This document shows, one piece after another, positions 1 through 11,139 of a stretch of DNA of 64,000 bases. A program made the position numbers and the translations under genes. Within the stretch, counting starts at the first letter, position 1, and every line of letters starts with the position of its first letter. The notes beneath the pieces are model-generated. The model was not told the DNA's origin and searched no databases. It worked only from the letters and a program-made list of their open reading frames with translations. Source of the DNA: Heliopora coerulea (Eukaryota > Cnidaria > Anthozoa > Scleralcyonacea > Helioporidae); NCBI GenBank assembly GCA_030142905.1, contig JASJOG010000010.1, positions 3,214,001 to 3,278,000 of the forward strand. The letters run 5' to 3'.

Positions 1-511
1 AACGGCACCATAAAATTTCATATTGCATAAGCGAACAGTAAACGCCCCAACAGGATGCTGAATGTTCGTCTCGTTCAACTGAAACAGATGCCCTGCAAAT
101 ACTGTCTACCTCTGATATTGGCTACGCAAAACAATTCGTTTTACGTCTATTTCCTGACAATAAAAGTCAGTTTTCTAATTTACAGTCTTCGTGTGAAAAC
201 AACATTAAAATGAGTGGAACCGGCGCACTCGATTTAATTCGATTATTATGTCAATAAGTTGCAGGTGCTTACTTTACTAAAATCTTGGCTTGATCGCAAA
301 ACTCCAGTAAAATATCGGTTCCCCATAACTTCAGAGACCTAGCTCAATTATTAATATAAACTCCTCCTCCTTGCCAGGAACAGGATGTACACATGAGGTT
401 CAAAAGTTTCACTCACACCAGTGATTGCTAGGATTTAGAGTACATTGGACGACGAATTTTAAAATAAACTGCTGTGTGATCAGACGCAGATACTGTAAGT
501 CATATACGTAC
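1..511. other. Intron or flank of the minus-strand gene; no exon seen
   Basis: This stretch lies just downstream (minus sense) of the donor site at 511/510. Any further exons of that gene would be here or beyond the window edge. I found no open frame with a good acceptor, no repeat and no RNA gene. Confidence 0.4.
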
Positions 512-1080
512 TTTAATATTGTGAGACTTTTTCCGCATCTTCCAAGCTTGGCATCAACAGCGACCTCGACCTTGTCTCCAGGATTAACAAGCTCAAGGCT
601 GAAGGGAATTTCTTGCTGCTCGACTTCTAACTCATCACTATTGTTCTCAGGTTTTACAAATATTCTGCTCTCACTTATGATTGTGACATAACCGACAGCT
701 TTATCCCTGACTGACTTCACGAAGTTTCGGGATTTGCTTTCTTTTGGAGAAAACCCATCCAAACAGTCACTTAGTTTACCAGCATCTTCAACAAACAAGA
801 ATTTCTTGTCCAGTAACTGTTTCTTCAATTTTGTAACCAACTCTGTTAATTGTAACTCATTGATTTCGCCTCCAGCTTCTTCACTCCAAATTTGAACAAC
901 TTGGCAGTATCGAAGTTCGTAAGAAATATCGCTTTCTTTCAATTTTATTCCTGCATGGATGAAGGACAAATCTTTAACAGCTTTTTCTATGTCGGCCCTT
1001 ATTGAGTAACGTTTGATTTTTGATTTAACGTTCTTTGCCAGAATATCACTGAAACGTTCAGAAGCTCTTTCGCCAGACAT
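512..1080 (-). CDS. First coding exon of an unrecognised host gene (partial)
   Basis: An open frame on the minus strand starts at the ATG at 1080-1078 (MSGERASERF...) and runs 189 codons plus two bases to a good splice donor, AAA|GTACGT, with the GT at 511-510. Reading past the donor gives only a low-complexity tail before a stop, which supports splicing. The protein is charged and soluble-looking, with no signal peptide and no membrane segment. Its second half (VGYVTIISESRIFV ... NPGDKVEVAVD) has the beta-strand and 'GDKVEV' pattern seen in small OB/S1-like or helicase N-terminal modules. I do not recognise the family. A relation to MOV10L1/HELZ-like RNA helicases crossed my mind but rests on impression only. 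Unlike the surrounding transposon relics it has no internal stops. It is transcribed away from the KH gene, whose first exon lies about 8.4 kb to the right. Confidence 0.6.
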
Positions 1081-1305
1081 TTTATACAAAAAAAGTACAT
1101 TCGAATTAACGTAATGCCTATCCCTGAGGAGACACCTAAACTACAAGTTCTGCTAACTTATGGTGGATTCCAAGAAAAACGCGAGCCGTCGGTATGACGA
1201 CCAGCAGTCCTTTCTCCACTTTTACGATAAGTTTGGTGTAACGTATCATATAGGATGACAGTATTGTATCTGAGTCCGCTGGACTTGACCTACAAGTAGG
1301 TATAA

Positions 1306-1523
1306 GACCCCGTTCACACGATACCGGTACGAAATGAAACCGTAACGAAATTATTACGGTTAGGGCTTGCGTTCACACGGTACCGGTATGAAAAAGCATG
1401 AAACCCTAATGCTAACCGTAATGATTTGAAACCGTAATGTGAAACCGGTATCGTGTGAACAGGTTCGTACCGTGATATTTTGATACTGGTGCAGTTTCGT
1501 ACCGGTATCGTGTGAACGGTGTC
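1306..1523. mobile_element. Harbinger-like MITE with TAA target duplication
   Basis: The terminal inverted repeats GACCCCGTTCACACGAT and (end) ATCGTGTGAACGGTGTC are flanked on both sides by TAA (1303-1305 and 1524-1526). A 3-bp TWA duplication is typical of PIF/Harbinger. The interior is built of repeated 'accgtaa/ggtttca' blocks, including extra internal copies of the 'GTGTGAAC' end. It is the same family as 6749-6909. Confidence 0.8.
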
Positions 1524-1868
1524 TAAGACTACACGCTACCGATTGTCGCGACCTCCATGATTCCATTATGTCCCGTGAGAACTCAAACAAGGTTGACGGG
1601 TTTTCAAAATCGTCAAAAAGCCTAAAGTTTAACTTTAAAACGTCAACTGATTACTCGTCCTTATCATAACTGAAACGTGAAAAAAAGTTAGCTGTTTTCT
1701 AAAAGTTGTCTTACAGCAATTGCATTTAACAAGTACAGCTGCGAAGTTGCCCATAATCAAGTATGCCTCTCCTAACTTAGACTCTCTTAGGTTTGTAGTT
1801 TCAAAGAACGGTTGGAAGTTTTGCTTGAAGCGATCATACAGGCGGGCTTCCTGAGTTATCGTTCCAGT

Positions 1869-2445
1869 CAGTGTTGCCAGGTGTGCGATTTTCCCGCCCA
1901 GTTGGGCTACTTTTAAAGCTTGGTTGAGGGAAAATTTGAATGGATGCGTGTTGAAGCTTTTCGAACGGGAAGTAACTTTTGTGTGCAGTTATTTGGGATG
2001 GAAGTTACTTTTACCTTTAATTGCTGAAGTTAAACGGTAACCGATATTACTGTGGACTCAAAATATGTCCTTATTTTATTTCTCTTTGTTGGAAATTCGC
2101 TAACTAATTATGATGCTGTGGTTCAAAAAACAAAACTATTGGGCAATAATCACGTCGCTACCTCATAGCTGCAGGAAATCACAAGCCGATGTAGATTTTC
2201 AAATTTATCTGCTCTATCTAACGAATACTAATGATAAAATACGGATTACATGTAAACTGCGAGGAATTAAAAGTAAATAATTAAATGTCGAGAATTACTG
2301 ATTATGTGGCAAATTTCGGGCTAGTTTTGCTAATTTTCTTATCAAAATTGGACTACTTTTTAAAAATAGCTTTGGGCTCGTTTTTTGGACTATTTTTTTT
2401 AAGTTGGTTTGGGTTGGTTCTGTGCTTAGCAATCTGGTAACACTG
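1869..2445. mobile_element. hAT-type MITE with 8-bp target duplication
   Basis: It begins CAGTGTTGCCAG and ends CTGGTAACACTG (imperfect inverted repeat). It is flanked by the identical 8-mer GTTCCAGT at 1861-1868 and 2446-2453. CAGTG ends with an 8-bp duplication indicate the hAT superfamily. There is no transposase inside, so it is non-autonomous. The short minus-strand open frame inside it is not a gene. Confidence 0.82.
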
Positions 2446-2762
2446 GTTCCAGTCCTTTCAGAGTTCAATTCCATTGTTTGCACCTATGTTTATTTACGTC
2501 GTCGGATAAACGAAAGGGGACTTCCCTGACCACATCCTTACTGCGAAGAAGATGCCAGTTACATTTTAATTGTTAAAATTTTTGAGCAGTCAATCGAGAG
2601 CTACTTCCTTAGCCTTGGAATGTGACGATGTTCAGCAGCACGAATATTAGAGCCTAATAGTTTAAGTTATAAAGTGACACAGGTAGGCAACTCTACTCTG
2701 AAATGGAATTGATGTTGGTTCAGCAAACAACCGTAAATATCAACTTTTCATCAAATTCATCA

Positions 2763-2819
2763 AGTTTATTTCAATTTTTGTTCATCCTGTTTTAGGATGA
2801 ACAAAAATTGATATAAACT
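2763..2819. repeat. Perfect-arm hairpin
   Basis: Arms of about 26 bp (2763-2789 and 2794-2819) read AGTTTATTTCAATTTTTG and its complement with one mismatch, around a 4-base loop. It is isolated, with no TSD recognised. It may be a remnant of a small foldback element. Confidence 0.6.
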
Positions 2820-2820
2820 G

Positions 2821-3643
2821 AAAGGAATGGTCGAAGGTGGAGTAAATACTCGCAACGGTGGAATGCAATGCAAGACGAATGATTTCCATTTAAATTGCTG
2901 AGGCATATACCGAGCACAGGCAGACTAGTTCTACACTGTTTACACCTTCATCTTTGGGGTTTTTGTGGTATATAGATGTAAGTCTTAGAACATTGTTTAT
3001 ACCAAGAAATGTGATACGGTCACCCAAGTAAGTCACCCATGGACACGAGATATGATATCATTTGGGACGTTATATTTTGATAAATGTTGCATTTTCTAAA
3101 TGAAACCCTATACAAGCTGCATAGGAATTGCTTCAGTAGTTCTGTGGTAACTGATCCAGTGTTTTTTATACAAGTAGTTTAATTTGTAATAATTCTATGG
3201 GAACTCCTATTAAAAAAAATACCTACTACTACATAGGAAGTTCTAAAGCATTATTCTAATTTGGTGCCATAAAAATTCATTCAAGAACTGTATCCCCCTT
3301 CTTTTAAGCTAAAGGCAATATTACAAGTACATGTATGTATTCATTACCCCCACTTCATTCTATAAAGTAAACTATTTCATTCCACCATTTCCTTGATCTA
3401 CTTATCAACTATCAATATCTCATTAACTCTCCTAATTTAATCAGACTCATATTATTTTACCCTGCATAACACCAGGTGCATTTGCTTGTCAAGGGGAGAC
3501 ATCTCACTAGTAAAGAGTTAAAAGAAGGGTGCATTTATGGGGGAAATTATTTTAGATTTGACAGTTGCCACAATACTGTTTGCTTAGAAACTTGAATCTA
3601 CAGGAATATCAAATCAAATGTTGGTAATGAAATACAATTACAG
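2821..3643. other. AT-rich intergenic DNA, nothing recognised
   Basis: No supported open frame, repeat or RNA gene was seen. Confidence 0.5.
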
Positions 3644-3950
3644 AGATATATATTAGTACTACTCCAAATGAACAAACCCAAGTAGAGAAAAACTCTACTT
3701 GACCGCAGCTGGGATTCAAACCTGTGACCTTTGGTTTACTAGTCCAACTCTCTACTAACTGAGCTATTAGGCCAAGCCAATCATCACTCTATGGCCTGCT
3801 CCCAGGTTGGCCTTGTAGCTATGTTGGTAGAGCATTGGACTAATAAACTGAAGATTGCAGGTTCAAATCCTAGCTGTGTTCAAGTAAAGTTTTTCTCTAC
3901 TTGTCTGGTATGAGTTTGTTTACTTGGAATAGTGCTAATATATATCCTTG
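3644..3950. repeat. Inverted pair of tRNA-derived SINE-like units
   Basis: Two arms of roughly 130 bp form a large imperfect palindrome: 'agtagagaaaaactctactt' on the left mirrors 'aagtttttctctactt' on the right. Each arm carries a tRNA-like promoter: B-box GGTTCAAATCC (about 3860-3870, plus) and its counterpart GGGATTCAAACC on the opposite strand (about 3711), plus A-box-like 'GTTGGTAGAGC'. Head-to-head insertion of two SINE copies, or an inverted duplication, would explain it. Confidence 0.65.
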
Positions 3951-5906
3951 CTCTTCACCCAAATTACATAATCCCACATAATTGATTGCACAGATTCTGC
4001 AAATTGAGCAAAGCTCAGATTTTCATATCTTCTTCTTGGTCATTGGCAAAAAAAGGAATTTAAAGAAATAAAGTTAAAAACAGAAATGAGGTAAAAGTTA
4101 AGAAAGTTCCTAAAACTCTTGATATGTGGAACCAAGAATTGATATGGTAAATTTTTGCAAGTTCATCCCTGACTATAATGCATGATAAACTTGCATGACT
4201 ATTTTATTAAAAAATGAAACCTTTATGTATGTTATTCATTTCGCATATTCCTGTGGCTGTACAGTGCATGTGCACTGTATTGGTTACTTAGTACTTGGAT
4301 ATCTCAGCAGTTCATGAAATAATTATACAGTTATTCCTATTACTGTATATCACTAACAATGGAAGGTGCAGTGAAACACTGAAGCATATTAGCATGTTTC
4401 CAAGATTAACTTAATCCATGCACTCTTAAGGTGGTCCTTCACAATCATATTACTGCAAACACTGGAAGCTTATATTCAACAAAAGGAAATGACTATAAAT
4501 ATCTTTTTCATTTCAATTATCTTCCTTTTATGATGTTTTATTAAAGTAACCAAGATCTTGGAGTTCAAGGTTTGGAGTGACTGATGTATCATTAGACCAT
4601 TCAGTTTCTTTTAGGTCTCTCTTCAATGGGCAGAAATAAAGATATCAAGCTTGCTATCATTTTGTGAAAGTTTATAGTGATTGAAATGCTCAATACATTG
4701 TATGTAAAAAAATGTATTATTTGTCTTCATATTCAAAAAATTAGTTTTAAATGTGCTTACAGGTTTCATTTTGGAATCATTTTCAGTTTTGCTTTAATTT
4801 TGATTCAAGATATTGTTTAATTTGTTTTCTATAGTTAATAATAAATAATAAGGGAGGTAAAGCTCTTTTGGATTTGATAATGACATTTGCTCTCATAGAA
4901 ATTACTAATTTGCATTTAATTAGTGGACAATTATAAACATAACTACCAAAATAGTTGAGTGATGCTTACACGTAACATTTTGTCATTGGCCAGGAACTTA
5001 CTTAGGTTTTCACTGCCATCATTTCATTTGGTTGCAAGAAGAATTTATTGTAAAAAAATTGTAAACAGTACAGTATGTTATGGAGAGAAACTGAAAATTT
5101 ATGAGCCTGCATACAGCCTATCAGCCTTGGATAAAAATTAATATAACTCTAATATTATGTTTCTCGGAAAATGGAAGTCAAATTGACATCTTCTGTGACT
5201 CCTTATTATCAGTGATGTGTAGCCTGCTGTCAGTAATTGCCAGGGCACTACCCAGAACATAGATCATGCCACCCAAGGGCAAAGCCTCACACAAGCTACA
5301 GTAAGGGGACCTGTTGATTCCTCCCAAAAAATTTATAAAACACTTGAGTCCCTGAAATTTCTGTACTTTGATATCATAATGAAAGATAAAAAGATAAAAA
5401 TTATCAGTTGAACAAACTTTTGTCTTTGAAAAGTGCAAACAAACATGGAGAACGAGGGTCAGAGTCACATATTGAAAAATTAATGACTAACACTTCATTA
5501 ATTTTATACAATTGTGTAATAAATGTAATGTTTTAGAAATTAGTGAATATGTGTAATTAGTATGTGTATATAGTAATAGTAATATAACAATTATATGGTT
5601 AGATAAGTACCTGGTGACTTGTGTTTTTTGCACAATCTGATTTGTTTCCCTGTCTCAGAATATCCTCCGCTACTCGCCTCCGAACAAAGCAAGATGGCGT
5701 CCCGTTTTAAGTCACGAAAGAAAAAAAATTTTCTAATAAACGAAGCCGCCATGCCAGACAATACCAAATTCGTTTCATAATACCCTGAGGATGATTCTGA
5801 AATAGAATTGAAACACTGCACATCCATCCTCATGGATAGCGTTAGGTTGTCGCGAGAATATCTCGTGCACTTAAATTGGATAAAAAACTCGCCTCCAATC
5901 CCTGTG
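3951..5906. other. AT-rich intergenic DNA, nothing recognised
   Basis: Short open frames here (for example 4959-5141) have no family resemblance and no splice context. I see no repeat. Confidence 0.45.
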
Positions 5907-5978
5907 GACTCGATAGCTCAACAGGTAGAGCGGCGGACCGGTATCCCGAAGGTGCGAGTTCAAATCCCGCTCGAGTCA
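5907..5978 (+). tRNA. tRNA-like sequence, probably pseudo-tRNA or SINE head
   Basis: This 72-nt stretch pairs as a cloverleaf: acceptor GACTCGA/TCGAGTC is perfect over 7 bp, the D stem GCTC/GAGC is perfect, and the T arm is GCGAG-TTCAAAT-CCCGC with one mismatch. B-box GAGTTCAAATCCC and A-box TAGCTCAACAGG are good. The anticodon stem is poor (CGG/CCG with mismatches), so no anticodon can be assigned. It is followed by a T-run (CAACTTTTTC), which could terminate Pol III. The weak anticodon arm favours a pseudo-tRNA or SINE head over a working tRNA. Confidence 0.45.
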
Positions 5979-6240
5979 ACTTTTTCAGTTGACTTCGGCA
6001 GTGTAAGTTAATTGCTGGCTTTCTAATGAGAATTGAAGCATTGGATGAAGACTCTTTCCGACCGAAAAATGTGTTGCCTTAAGCGGCATTAGAAGACACA
6101 CTTTCGTGTTTTGAAACCTCTGCTCGGCTTGTTTTCCAAATAGCGCTAGTAGTAAAATTTTTTATCTAACTTTACTTATTCTGAATCGAGTTAGGTCTGA
6201 AACATTAAAGTTATCAAATTCAATGCCAGTTATATTTAAC

Positions 6241-6342
6241 AATTAGATTATGAGCTCGAGATTTCTATGAGATGATAGTTGACGAGGGCGAAGCCCGAGT
6301 CAACTATCTCGTCATAGAAATCGAGAGCGAATAATCTAATTA
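6241..6342. repeat. Long hairpin with 'cgagggcgaagcccgag' loop
   Basis: AATTAGATTATGAGCTCGAG... mirrors ...CGAGAGCGAATAATCTAATT, with inner arms GATAGTTGAC/GTCAACTATC and a self-complementary GC-rich tip. Arms are about 43 bp. It is structurally like the tandem hairpins at 16401-16774 (AT-rich stem, GC-rich tip), though the sequence differs. Confidence 0.7.
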
Positions 6343-6345
6343 TTT

Positions 6346-6550
6346 TAGTAGAAACACTTTGCAAAGAACATTTTTCGTCTTCTCTGGGATTGCACTTTCA
6401 AGTAAGCATTCTATTTCGTCTTCAGAAACTTCACAAAACCGAGAGGCGGAAGCCATTTTCGCTACTCGCTATCTATTGACGAATAGATAGCGAGTAGCGT
6501 AGCCAATCAGAATGTAGCATTTGCATTAGTACTCGACTAAGTTTCTACTA
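6346..6550. mobile_element. Small TIR element (MITE)
   Basis: The ends are TAGTAGAAAC and GTTTCTACTA. An internal perfect palindrome lies around 6463-6500 (CGCTACTCGCTATCTATT and complement). No coding capacity. It directly abuts the hairpin at 6241-6342, so the two could be one composite element. Confidence 0.5.
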
Positions 6551-6748
6551 ATAAACTTTAGAACCGTTTGTGATGAGTGTAGTTACCATATTTATAGACG
6601 GTTTCACGGTTTTCGCCACCATTTTGTCGGGTAGGCAAGAAATTTTAAACGCAGTTACCAAGCCCCTATTAGAAGCTTCTTATTTGCAAAATAATGAGCG
6701 ATCTTTCGTTGAAAAGAAATGTACATTTTGTGAGGTATCAAATATTTA

Positions 6749-6909
6749 GACCCCGTTCACACGATTACGGTTTCACATTACGGTTTCAAATCGTTACGGT
6801 TAGCATTACGGTTTCATGCTTTTTCATACCGGTACCGCGTGAACGCAAGGCCTAACCGTAATAATTTCGTTACGGTTTCAATTCGTACCGTTATCGTGTG
6901 AACGGGGTC
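6749..6909. mobile_element. Harbinger-like MITE with TTA target duplication
   Basis: TTA (6746-6748), then GACCCCGTTCACACGAT ... ATCGTGTGAACGGGGTC, then TTA (6910-6912). The terminal 17 bp are perfectly complementary, so this is a younger copy of the family at 1306-1523. Confidence 0.85.
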
Positions 6910-7025
6910 TTAATATGCAAGGGAGTGAAGATAATTGAATATACTACCTTTAGAGGGAGATTCAATCAAATCTGTTGCATGTCGAATGAGTTTTAACTGA
7001 AAATAGTCGAAATCTACATGCTGCA

Positions 7026-7660
7026 CAGTGGTGTAACGAGTGCATATACCGTTGGAGACGAAGTAACAAACTGCCGCCCCTCCAACCTCTTCCTCCTCCC
7101 AGGTACCAAAACAAGAAAATGTAGTAAAATCACTGTAAATGAGAAATTCTTTATTTTTAGATCTCAGGACGAATAAATGCTAAATATGAAAAAAAAAATA
7201 AAATAAAAATGCATATCGAACTGAAATGTTTGGTTTTTCGCGAATTCTCCTACTTTTTTTTGCCTCTGCTAAACCTTAAAATGTTTAAGCTCAAAATCAA
7301 AATCTAACACACAGTCTGCTGAGCTCCGCACAATGCTCGCAGTTCTGACTGGTTTGTCCTACTGGTGTATCCGTGTATGTACTGCCAAGTCAGTGAGTCT
7401 CGACATGTTGAAATATTTCTTTTCACTCTCTTGACCTTATCTGCTATTACTTTCTCGAATACACATTTTCTGAGTTTACAAAAGGTAATACAGTGAATGA
7501 ATGTTTGTTATTCATTGGCTGCACTGACGGAGCAAAATCCCGACCCAAACTTATTAACGTCACTGTTTTTAGCATTTTCTTGTCATTTTGCCGCCCTGGG
7601 AAAAAGTGCCGCTTAGGGCAACCGACCCCTTTGCCCCCTCCCTCCCTCGATACGCTACTA
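7026..7660. mobile_element. hAT-type non-autonomous element with 8-bp target duplication
   Basis: It starts CAGTGGTGTAACGAG and ends CTCGATACGCTACTA, with subterminal 'ctgccgccc' blocks. The flanks ATGCTGCA (7018-7025) and ATGCTGCG (7661-7668) match at 7 of 8 positions. A second copy of the family lies at 28599-29077. Confidence 0.7.
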
Positions 7661-7668
7661 ATGCTGCG

Positions 7669-9448
7669 CTTTTGTGTTACTTGATACTTTGAGCTGTTTT
7701 TTTGAAGAAATCTTCAGAACTATCGATACGAATTAAAGGTTCAATGGCATGAATGTCGAAACGCCTACCTTGGTTTAGAAACTGACAATAATCTTGAGCT
7801 GATGAGGGGAAAGGTATAAACATTTGCCGTTATCTCGATATCCATTAATTGGTTACTTGCGTTTCCTTTTATCCGCTTGGTAACTTGACGAATGAACTTA
7901 AAATTTAGCTGAAAATATGTGAAGCAATTAAAAAATCAAACTTCTGGAAACTGGTGGATTAGCTCCGAAGTTTCCTTGTGAACATCGTCTTAATCTCTAC
8001 AAATTGGAATCTAAATACAAACAGTCCAACTCGGTTCGGTTTATTAAAAGTTTTCATACAAAGCAATTTTTAAATGTTAAATCAATGTGAACTCAAATGA
8101 CCGAAAGCCTAGCTTTCACGTAAATCCATAAGCATACCGCTGAACTGTAGGCTCACGTGTGATAAGTGCCATTCGTCGCACACTTACAGTATTTAATAAT
8201 ACCACATTATATTTAAATTACCAATCACATTAAAATATTCAATTTATCAAGATATTTCATGCTAGGAAACTGACTAACAACTCTTACGCCAACAATGATA
8301 AGCATTGTATTACAAACTAGCGCAATATTACTGTTTTCTACCGAAACTCCCTAGATATAACTCACATTTGGCTAAAACTCTTTCAATAGATAGGAAAATT
8401 ACATACGCTGACTACCCTTGGATTCGAGCAGTTCGAAATTGGGTCAAGCTAGAACAATTTTTGAGGCAAGTTTCTTAATTCGCTCTCGCAGTCCAAAATA
8501 ATAAGGTTTCAATGGGGCTTGGTTACAGCTCTTAAAATTTCTTGGCTGCGCAACAACATGGCTGTGAAAAGAGTGAAACCGTCTTGTCTTGTACGGTAAT
8601 ACTTCCTCATAAATCGTTGAATTTATAATTTGCAGGCTTTCGACTATGTAACTCAGCTTGTCGTCCGGTAACTATTGAAACTTAAGTTATTGCTAGACGA
8701 CTATAGTCTATACGAGTTTGCATGTTGTCTGCTCACAGCTGAAAAATTCACTAATTGTCGTAGAAGTATCACAAATATTAATGCAATTATAACAGCATAA
8801 TTGGCAAATACCGAATCAAGTCGATAAAAACTAATTGGCGGACCAGCTACTTGATCGCAAAGCTGATAGTTGAAAGCCGAAATTTTAGAAATTGATATTC
8901 ATTACAATTTAATTGATGGCCGGAATTTTAGTAACTTTTTTTAAAGTTAGCTCCTTTTTACGTTTTGGGTTTAGTGGAAAACACGTTCTAACAATGAAAT
9001 TTTAACTTGAGTGATTTAAAAATGATCTTTTTGTGGTATCAACGGTGAATCGTAATTTTGGAATTGATGAAGGTCATGACCCATATGTCCTAGTCAGCTC
9101 CACAATAGAAAACGGACTGAGGACATGATCGGCCATACGAAGAACCATACGTTTCAACATTCTCCTCACGTCGCAGTTTCATTTCACTTTAATTTCGTTT
9201 GCAGTTTGGTACTTACATGCTGCTTTACGTAACTCACATTTTTACATTTTTACTAAGATTTCTAAAAACCTGAACGAATAAACGCAAACATCTAATACGC
9301 TTCTCAAAACGTTTAGTCGCACCAGTGACCGTGAGGTTAGGAACTCAATTCACACCTGGGACTCACTTTTTCTCTCGACGAACTTTCTCAACCAATTGTC
9401 TACTTCTACACAGCATATTCTTTATCATTAACGATAGCATATAGTAAA
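7669..9448. other. Upstream region of the KH gene, no feature recognised
   Basis: It may hold the promoter and 5' untranslated exons of the KH gene. I saw no convincing TATA/initiator pair or open frame that could be supported. Confidence 0.35.
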
Positions 9449-9487
9449 ATGCACTCTCATAAGCAGCATAACTTCCTAACAACACAG
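9449..9487 (+). CDS. Possible first coding exon of the multi-KH gene
   Basis: ATG at 9449 (A at -3) begins 13 codons, MHSHKQHNFLTTQ, ending at a donor CAG|GTACTT (GT at 9488-9489). Splicing to the acceptor TTCCAG at 9613 removes 126 bp and continues in phase 0 as IHLAMESKRKKK. The 126-bp stretch is itself open, so retention would insert 42 hydrophobic residues. Translation could instead begin at the ATG at 9626. Confidence 0.4.
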
Positions 9488-9613
9488 GTACTTCTTAAGT
9501 TTCACTGGGTTACGGGTTTCATTTCCGTTTTGGTCTCAGAAACCTTTTTGCTGCATCATAGTTCGATAAACTTTCTTATCAACTTTTATTTTTTTTTCTT
9601 TTCTATCTTCCAG

Positions 9614-9820
9614 ATTCACTTAGCTATGGAAAGTAAGCGAAAGAAAAAAATACCCATTCCTGAAGACATGAAAAGGCTTATAATAGGGCGCCATCGATCA
9701 GGACTAGAGCATATTTCAAAAGATACAAACGCAAACTTGTTTTTAAAATCAAATGAAATATATGTTGAAGGAACTGATGAACAAATAGGATTGGCAGAAA
9801 AACTAATCCACGAGAGGCTG
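9614..9820 (+). CDS. Multi-KH gene, exon with KH domain 1
   Basis: A pyrimidine-rich tract and TTCCAG precede the exon, which ends CTG|GTAGGA, phase 0. From the ATG at 9626 it codes 65 residues: a lysine-rich start (MESKRKKK), then a KH fold (IPIPEDMKRLIIGRHRSG..., ending ...VEGTDEQIGLAEKLIHERL). The GxxG loop position reads G-R-H-R, so the second glycine is lost. In KH domains this loop contacts the nucleic-acid backbone, so KH1 may bind RNA weakly or serve for protein contacts. The next exon in frame is 14 kb away at 23937. KH proteins act in RNA regulation, but the target here is unknown. Confidence 0.7.
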
Positions 9821-9989
9821 GTAGGATTTTTAAAAGCTTTTGTTTTGATAATATATTTTCATTTTACTGCAGAGTGATAAGTAGCATTTAGAGCTGCCTA
9901 CTCGTACAGGATTCTGACTCAACAATGAGATCAGTCCGAACATTAACTGGCATATTACGTTAGGGTTTAAACTCTGCCAACTAGAAAAT

Positions 9990-10145
9990 CGTATCTATCT
10001 ATCGATCCATCCATCCATCCATCCATCAATTCATCTATCCGTCCGTCCATCTATCCATCCCATCCATCCATCCCATCCATCCATCTATCCCTCCCATCCG
10101 TCCATCCATCCCTCCCATCCGTTCATCCATCCCATCCGTCCATCC

Positions 10146-10183
<38 letters not shown>

Positions 10184-10194
10184 ACATACATACA

Positions 10195-10226
<32 letters not shown>

Positions 10227-10250
10227 CATATGCATATACACACACATACA
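9990..10250. repeat. Compound microsatellite (ATCC)n, (TA)n, (CATA)n
   Basis: CATC/CCAT units with TCCG variants (9990-10148) pass into (TA)n and then (CATA)n and (CACA)n to about 10250. The low-complexity frames across it are not genes. Confidence 0.9.
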
Positions 10251-10409
10251 CGCATACATCGGGTGACCAAATCCCAACTCGGATGACCAACTATCTCTGT
10301 TAAATGTCCATTGTGTTTATAACTACTAGCCATATTTTCTGATGACTGCATCCTCCAGTTCTGAATTATTCTTCTGCTTGTAATATTCACAATCGTTTTA
10401 CTTGGCAAG

Positions 10410-10735
10410 ATTTACGTTAAAACGTATTCCACGGGCATTTAAACTCGCTTGGTTTGTGCATAGTAAGGGACTGCTTTCCATGGGCAATAGAAAGAGAAGC
10501 TGACAAACAACCTTGTTTGTGCAGAGCATAGCCAATGAAAACAAGGAAGCCAATAAACGCACGCTAACGAAAGCCAGACAGGCGGCAGCTAAAAATTCTT
10601 GTTTAGGCCATATAATAAACAGCATAATCACCTCGCTTGTTCGGTCTGTACAGGGAAATATCGGACCTTTGTTTTTTGCACGGACGCTGCCCTCGCTGGG
10701 TCCGTACTAAAAAATCTCGGTCCGATATTTCATTG
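10410..10735. mobile_element. Dispersed MITE family, copy 1
   Basis: It contains 'gccatataataaac', 'cgcttgttcggtctgtac' and 'gggaaatatcgg', followed by an inverted counterpart near 10715. Related copies are at 18330-18480, 26955-27445 and 41025-41115. The shared core is 'ttattaacctcg' then 'cggtctgtacgggaaagta' with an inverted counterpart. No TSD resolved. Confidence 0.55.
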
Positions 10736-10880
10736 CACAGTCACATATGTACATTTTTATATATAAATACACCCATATATATATCTATATATTTATATAT
10801 TAAATACTAAAAAAGTGCTTTATTTGAAGTTTTCCCCTTCCTAATCTGTGTTTTTGTACATATTTATATTATAAATACAT

Positions 10881-10881
10881 G

Positions 10882-10927
<46 letters not shown>

Positions 10928-11099
10928 TAATCTGCAGACGTACGTTTCGCTGTACTATAGCTCATCAGTGCAGCTCGGAACAAACATGGATTGATAATGG
11001 AACAGAGTGCTCAAACTGCTACTCGAGCGGTGGGCATTGCTTAACGCTATTGGTTACCCTTATATATCCATAGAGTGCTAAACAACATCGAAATGGGCT

Positions 11100-11139
<40 letters not shown>

